Assembly: GCA_031411495.1 (NCBI GenBank)
Contig: JANOBD010000019.1
Span: forward strand, 10,053 to 74,052
DNA length: 64,000 nt
Origin: JANOBD01 sp031411495
GTDB taxonomy: Bacteria; Planctomycetota; Phycisphaerae; Tepidisphaerales; Tepidisphaeraceae
Direction: 5' to 3'
The position numbers and the translations under genes are program-made. The first letter of the stretch is position 1, and every line of letters begins with the position of its first letter. This document shows positions 60,317 through 64,000 of this stretch, piece by piece. The notes below the pieces were generated by a model that was given only the letters and a program-made list of their open reading frames with translations, was not told the DNA's origin and did not search any database.

Positions 60317-60543
60317 TGAAGGGAAATGTGCTTGAGCTTTGGTCGGGCGTGCGGGACGGTCGCGGACGCGACCGTCCCGACGCGACAGCTATTGAGGAAG
60401 GTCGTCAATTGCTCTTCGGTGAAGCGGATGCCACCTCGCCCAACACCAATCCGAAGATGTGGGATCTTCCGGCCGGCAACGAGCTGGTAAAGCGTGCTTG
60501 CCGAAACCCCGATTCGTGCCGCAGCTTGACGTACATTGAACAT
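60313..60543 (-). CDS. Excisionase-type helix-turn-helix DNA-binding protein
   Basis: A 76-residue MerR/excisionase-type HTH protein: FNVRQAAARIGVSASTLYQLVAGRKIPHLRIG at 2-33 is the winged-helix pattern of excisionase family DNA-binding domains. It lies next to and convergent with the integrase, whose stop codon it overlaps by 3-4 bases. It is likely the excision or directionality factor of the element. A perfect 13-bp inverted repeat falls inside its coding sequence (60352-60379). Confidence 0.8.
   Translation of the reverse strand: MFNVRQAAARIGVSASTLYQLVAGRKIPHLRIGVGRGGIRFTEEQLTTFLNSCRVGTVASATVPHARPKLKHISLH
60352..60379. repeat. Perfect 13-bp inverted repeat inside the excisionase gene
   Basis: CGGGACGGTCGCG-GA-CGCGACCGTCCCG. 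Its place close to the convergent ends of the integrase and HTH genes could make it a transcription block for the integrase strand, or a binding site. It encodes GTVASATVP in the minus-strand protein, so it is not silent. Confidence 0.7.
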
Positions 60544-60558
60544 TGTGGCACCAATCTC

Positions 60559-60777
60559 TTAGCGGCGGCCCGTGACCCTCTTGCCCCTCGCGTTGAGGGG
60601 TTGCGTGGCCTCCGCGGGCCTCACGCGCGGCGCGCCTACCGAGGCGTTGCGTCCTAACTGGTAGGCGCGTTCGATCATCCAGTTAATCCGCTCGGCATCC
60701 GACAGGTCCATGAAGTGAACGGCATTTGATGCTTCAGTCAGAACCTGCCTGACGGCGTTGGTTATGTTGGCGCGCAT
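60559..60777 (-). CDS. Small hypothetical protein of the mobile element
   Basis: A 72-residue protein with a helical N-terminal half (VRQVLTEASNAVHFMDLSDAERINWMIERAYQLG) and a basic tail ending KRVTGRR. I do not recognise it. It lies 15 bases upstream of the HTH gene on the same strand and may be a DNA-binding accessory factor by charge. Confidence 0.5.
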   Translation of the reverse strand: MRANITNAVRQVLTEASNAVHFMDLSDAERINWMIERAYQLGRNASVGAPRVRPAEATQPLNARGKRVTGRR

Positions 60778-60825
60778 ACGTGACCAGCCTTTCGTCCCCT
60801 CACCTTTTTCGATATCGGGTTCGTG

Positions 60826-61233
60826 TCATTCGACGACTTCGTACGATTCGACCTGCCGTACACGACGAACCGTGCCAGCGTCTCCGGATGAATCGGAAAT
60901 CCGCTTGGTATCCAAGATCGGCACCGATTGTTGCAGCGATGGAAGCACGGGAACGCTCACGTGCCCAACCAATGTTGGCGCCGGAGCATCGCTGCCAGCC
61001 GGTTTGTCAAAATCCGGATAACAGCAGGCGGCTGTCGTGAAGACGGGGAAGAGGCCGACGCCCGGCATCATCTCAAGCAGCGTGAAAAGTGCGGCCTTCC
61101 CGGCATACGAGAAGTGCATGATCCAAATCGGCAGGCTGAGTGCTTGCCCCAGCACGGGGATCTGCCCGATCCAAATGATGTCGAGAAAATCCCGTGCGGC
61201 GCTCCATGCGATCAATCTTTGTTTCCTTGTCAT
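60826..61233 (-). CDS. Hypothetical membrane-associated protein of the mobile element
   Basis: A 135-residue protein with one or two hydrophobic segments (about 18-40, 45-75 including AALFTLLEMMPGVGLFPVFTT) and a charged C-terminal half with no motif. AAAGGAC precedes ATG 61233. It could be a small conjugation-related membrane protein but no family is recognised. Confidence 0.5.
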   Translation of the reverse strand: MTRKQRLIAWSAARDFLDIIWIGQIPVLGQALSLPIWIMHFSYAGKAALFTLLEMMPGVGLFPVFTTAACCYPDFDKPAGSDAPAPTLVGHVSVPVLPSLQQSVPILDTKRISDSSGDAGTVRRVRQVESYEVVE

Positions 61234-61275
61234 GACGATGTCCTTTCTGATTTGAGTTACATGGCCTTGAGCGTG

Positions 61276-61539
61276 TTACCGCTCCATGCCCCGTGACTGT
61301 GCTACCTCTGGTTGCTCGGCGGTTTGCGCCGGCTCAGCGCCTTGCTCAGCCATAATGCCGGCTTGCTGATCCTGGGCGACATTCGCCGGGTACCGGTCGG
61401 CGCCGTACTGCACAAACGCGCTGCCGTGAAAAAGTGCCGATGACAACTCCGCCGCGCCATGAGAAGTGAGGCGTTTCATTTCCGCGCTGAATACAACATT
61501 GCTAAGGCCCGCGAAAAGCTGCTTGGCGGTATCTGACAT
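61276..61539 (-). CDS. Hypothetical small protein of the mobile element
   Basis: An 87-residue protein, helical and Gln/Ala-rich in its second half (AEQGAEPAQTAEQPEVAQ). No family is recognised. GAAAGGAG precedes ATG 61539, a good ribosome binding site. It follows the coupling-protein gene after 37 bases on the same strand. Confidence 0.5.
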   Translation of the reverse strand: MSDTAKQLFAGLSNVVFSAEMKRLTSHGAAELSSALFHGSAFVQYGADRYPANVAQDQQAGIMAEQGAEPAQTAEQPEVAQSRGMER

Positions 61540-61576
61540 GACGAATCTCCTTTCAAAAAACAGGTGAAGAAATCAC

Positions 61577-63397
61577 CTACTGATCACGAAACACGTTTGC
61601 TTGCGTAGGAAGCACACCGGCTTCCGAAGACGATTGCTTGTGCGGTTGAGTGATGAATGCCGTTGCGGCCGCTGCGAGTATCAGCGTGACGAAGAGCACC
61701 AGTGCCGAACCGGCAAGCGTGAAGGACGCAGTCATGGATCGGATGAACCAGCCAGGACGCTTGCCGAGATGCTTCTCTTCGTAATAGCGCAGCAGCGTCG
61801 TGCGGATCGGCGGAACGCCCGGCGTGAAAGTGATCGCTGTTCGTGGGGGTAGCGCGATCACTTCTTCCGGCTTCAATAGCTTGCGCGCTTGCTGTTGCCA
61901 GTTGCTGTTGTCGTTGTTCGACGTGCTATTACTCGTCTGCGGCTGTCCGCTGTAGGACGCTTGATTCGACGTGCCCGTGCCGTTGCCGCCGGAAGCGACA
62001 ACAATCGTCGATTCACCAAGCCGGGCACTGACAAACTCGGCCGTTGCTGACTCATTAACGCCGAAGAAGACCTGGGATGTATTTGACAGAAGGGTCTGAT
62101 CCCGACCTTCGGGGAAGCACAATTTCAATTGCCCCATACTCTGAAAATAGAATTGAAGTCGCACGCCGAACGCACGAAATTTATCGACAGCCTCGTCAAG
62201 CGCTTGCAAATGTCCCAAGGACGCACTTTCATCGAGCACGAAATGGACGAGGTTCTTTTCTTGCAGCCCACCGCGAATACACGCCCGCAATAGTGAACCA
62301 ATCCAAAGCCGAAGCAGAGCTGCTTGTGGACCCATATGTTCAGGGGGCAGCACCAAATAAACGGTCAATTTGCCTTTGCGAAGTTCGTTCGGATCAAACG
62401 TGCTTTTCGTCGTGCTTTCGGAAACGGCGATCGAGGTGAGAAACCGAAGATGCCGGGCAACGGTTGTGAGTGTCGAAGCCTTTTCCTTATCAACGCTGTG
62501 GCGAAGCTGTCCGCCCATGCGTGCAAGCAACCCGCCCCAGGCATCGGACTCACCCATGAGCTTGAGTGCGAGTTCCAGTTTCTTTGGGTCGGAGAGGATC
62601 TCGCTGACTGTCTGGAGTGATCGCGATCCTTGCTCGCGCTCGCCGTATCGCACGACGGTGGCAAGCACGGCGGCGATCCATGCCTCAGCAGCATCATTCC
62701 AGTGCGGTTCATGTTCAGACCCGCTACGAATCACCAGCGCTTTGGCGAGGTCGTTGCACTCGTCGATCGCAACAGAGCTATCCCGGTCGATACTATCGAG
62801 CGGATTCCACGTCGCCGGTTGCGGCTCGACCACCTTGAACGGATCGAGCACAACCACCGTGTGTCCGAACGCGTCGCGCCGATGCTGGGCGGTGAGCTTC
62901 GCATTCTCACCTTTGAAATCGACGACGACGCAGCAGTCCGAACAGGTGAGCAGAAACGGAATGACGCAGGAAACGCCTTTGCCGCCACCGCTCGGCGAAA
63001 ACACTGCCGTATGAATTGCCTGCGGAAGCTGTGCAAGCCGGCCACGGCGTTTGCGACGCATGCTGAGAAAGAACTCGCGGCAAGCATCGGCTGCGTTAAT
63101 CCGAGTTGCCAGAAGATTCTTGAATGCGGCAAACGATCCGCTCGTTGCCGGAATCCTTCCGAGGATCAAACCCGAACTGGCACCAATCATCCCTGCACGC
63201 CAGAGATCGCGTTCGCTCGCCCAGCGTGCGCTTCCCAGCGTAGTGAGATACACGCGGCCTTGCTTCGCTGCTACCAAGACCGCGATGAATCCGATCGCAG
63301 CAGGAATCCACGGCCAGCCGAGCATCGCGAGGATCGCGAAAGCATAGAAGCCGAGCGCAACGCCGATGATGAGCAGTAAACGAGAGAGTTTGTACAT
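61577..63397 (-). CDS. VirD4/TraG-type conjugal coupling ATPase
   Basis: A 606-residue coupling protein that links a relaxosome to a type IV channel. Two membrane helices lie near 5-45; Walker A SPSGGGKGVS is at 134-143 followed by VVVDFKGENAKL; Walker B lies in VHFVLDESASLGHL near 382-395. An Asn/Ser-rich linker (about 480-520) and an extra C-terminal membrane helix (about 565-590) are unusual for this family, which mostly ends in the cytoplasm. The gene is part of a minus-strand run of element genes. Relaxase and T4SS genes should lie to the right. Confidence 0.88.
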   Translation of the reverse strand: MYKLSRLLLIIGVALGFYAFAILAMLGWPWIPAAIGFIAVLVAAKQGRVYLTTLGSARWASERDLWRAGMIGASSGLILGRIPATSGSFAAFKNLLATRINAADACREFFLSMRRKRRGRLAQLPQAIHTAVFSPSGGGKGVSCVIPFLLTCSDCCVVVDFKGENAKLTAQHRRDAFGHTVVVLDPFKVVEPQPATWNPLDSIDRDSSVAIDECNDLAKALVIRSGSEHEPHWNDAAEAWIAAVLATVVRYGEREQGSRSLQTVSEILSDPKKLELALKLMGESDAWGGLLARMGGQLRHSVDKEKASTLTTVARHLRFLTSIAVSESTTKSTFDPNELRKGKLTVYLVLPPEHMGPQAALLRLWIGSLLRACIRGGLQEKNLVHFVLDESASLGHLQALDEAVDKFRAFGVRLQFYFQSMGQLKLCFPEGRDQTLLSNTSQVFFGVNESATAEFVSARLGESTIVVASGGNGTGTSNQASYSGQPQTSNSTSNNDNSNWQQQARKLLKPEEVIALPPRTAITFTPGVPPIRTTLLRYYEEKHLGKRPGWFIRSMTASFTLAGSALVLFVTLILAAAATAFITQPHKQSSSEAGVLPTQANVFRDQ

Positions 63398-63420
63398 GAC
63401 GCACCAATGCTTTCGTGGAG

Positions 63421-63732
63421 TTAACGCATTTTGGAACGGGCGATTTGCTGCGATTCGAGTTGCCGCCGCATCTCTGCGAATCGTGCTGCGTCGTTCTGCG
63501 TTTGCAGCAAATGGAGACGACGCGCTTTTCGATCAGTCTCAAATAACAGGTAGATGAGATAGACGAGTAGCAGCGAGAGGATTGCAAACGCAGCCGTCAT
63601 GTAGCCGTCGTAGATGCCGGCGCGTTTCATCGCCGCCGAGATCGGATCGTCGGAGTTAGATTGACCCGTCAGGCAATGCAGTGCCGCAAAAACGAATAGT
63701 CCGCAACCGATGATGGGAATGAGCCGCTTCAT
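63421..63732 (-). CDS. Hypothetical two-helix membrane protein of the mobile element
   Basis: A 103-residue protein with two membrane helices (about 4-22 and 45-65) and a charged coiled-coil tail (ARRLHLLQTQNDAARFAEMRRQLE). Similar small membrane proteins accompany coupling proteins in many integrative elements, but no named family is recognised. Its ATG 63732 overlaps the stop of the preceding gene in the ATGA pattern, so translation is likely coupled. Confidence 0.6.
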   Translation of the reverse strand: MKRLIPIIGCGLFVFAALHCLTGQSNSDDPISAAMKRAGIYDGYMTAAFAILSLLLVYLIYLLFETDRKARRLHLLQTQNDAARFAEMRRQLESQQIARSKMR

Positions 63733-63908
63733 GAGCGTGCCCCCTCACCTCTTCGTTCACCGGCAGCCTGGCGTGATGCCCGGACCAGCTCTAGCTCATC
63801 GCGCCGATTTTGGACTTGGTGCATGGCGGCAATGCCGTGCAGAAGCACGCCGTAGCAGGCCATCGCCGCGAGCAGGAAATACGCGAAATCGTGTAGTTGT
63901 TGTGCCAT
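63729..63908 (-). CDS. 59-residue membrane protein of the mobile element
   Basis: A frame from ATG 63908 reads MAQQLHDFAYFLLAAMACYG at its start, with one membrane helix (about 9-29), then a basic helix and a tail ending RGEGARS. Its TGA overlaps the ATG of the next gene by four bases (TCATGA at 63729-63734). The overlap is the main support for it being real; family unknown. Confidence 0.6.
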   Translation of the reverse strand: MAQQLHDFAYFLLAAMACYGVLLHGIAAMHQVQNRRDELELVRASRQAAGERRGEGARS

Positions 63909-63928
63909 ATGGCACCTAGCCTTTCGTG

Positions 63929-64000
63929 TTAATTGAAGATCAAACGGTGCGGGGTGCTCGCACCGGGCGTGACGTTTCTGCCATCGCCCGTGCCTGCGCT
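63929..64000 (-). CDS. C-terminal end of an upstream element gene (partial)
   Basis: The minus-strand frame is open from the window edge to TAA at 63929-63931 and gives 23 residues ending TPHRLIFN. Being so short it could be chance, but the spacing (20 bases to the next start) fits the tight gene order of the element. Confidence 0.35.
   Translation of the reverse strand, partial: SAGTGDGRNVTPGASTPHRLIFN

Overview
The window is a 64 kb stretch of a high-GC bacterial chromosome. The gene content fits Planctomycetota, most likely Phycisphaerae (Tepidisphaera-like), although no rRNA is present to confirm it. Supporting features are a PEP-CTERM protein, an xcpT/DUF1559-type prepilin-like protein, FGE-sulfatase, HEAT and TPR proteins, planctomycete-style integrase architecture, and a recurring TTQP/ATRP tripeptide-like linker in exported proteins. 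Genes are scattered on both strands in short units, and there are almost no long operons.

Region 1-25 kb is mainly housekeeping. It holds ligA (5' part), rnpA, trxB, an M50 protease, an isopropylmalate/tartrate dehydrogenase-type enzyme, miaA, hsp20, a pyrK-like subunit, mutS, ndk, rsgA, gpsA and lysA. Between these sit an acyl-carrier-protein/FGE-sulfatase fusion, a beta-helix protein whose PA14 domain is cut by an in-frame amber codon, a lipoprotein nuclease-fold protein and a large GT-C-type membrane protein. The 9.7-10.25 kb gap holds a consensus sigma-70 promoter, about 110 nt of sequence and a strong terminator in front of the pyrK-like gene: a candidate small RNA or attenuator. A 52-nt repeat occurs at 0.9 kb and 19.6 kb; its two copies encode the same 12-residue peptide start with only synonymous differences.

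Region 25-46 kb holds secreted and envelope functions. A plus-strand run of glucuronoyl esterase-like (CE15), DUF4450 and acetyl-xylan esterase-like (CE7) proteins looks like a small hemicellulose-debranching locus. A minus-strand trio (HpnK/ChbG-like deacetylase, GT2, GT-C membrane protein) looks like a lipid-linked sugar modification unit. Then come D-cysteine desulfhydrase-type and AlkA-type enzymes, a SurA-like lipoprotein, and HEAT and TPR proteins.

Region 46-59 kb has a stand-alone atpC, two long HlyD-type adaptors with a divergent TolC-type lipoprotein but no pump gene, an ArnT-like glycosyltransferase, a sigma-70 family factor, and an ECF sigma/anti-sigma pair. The anti-sigma factor carries a polysaccharide-export-type domain on the far side of its membrane helix.

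At 59.1 kb a tRNA-Arg(TCG) gene is cut in its anticodon arm. From there to the window end lies an integrative, probably conjugative or mobilizable, element: tyrosine integrase, convergent excisionase-type HTH protein, small proteins, a VirD4/TraG-type coupling ATPase and small membrane proteins. Its right end lies outside the window. No CRISPR array, rRNA, or intact tRNA was seen.
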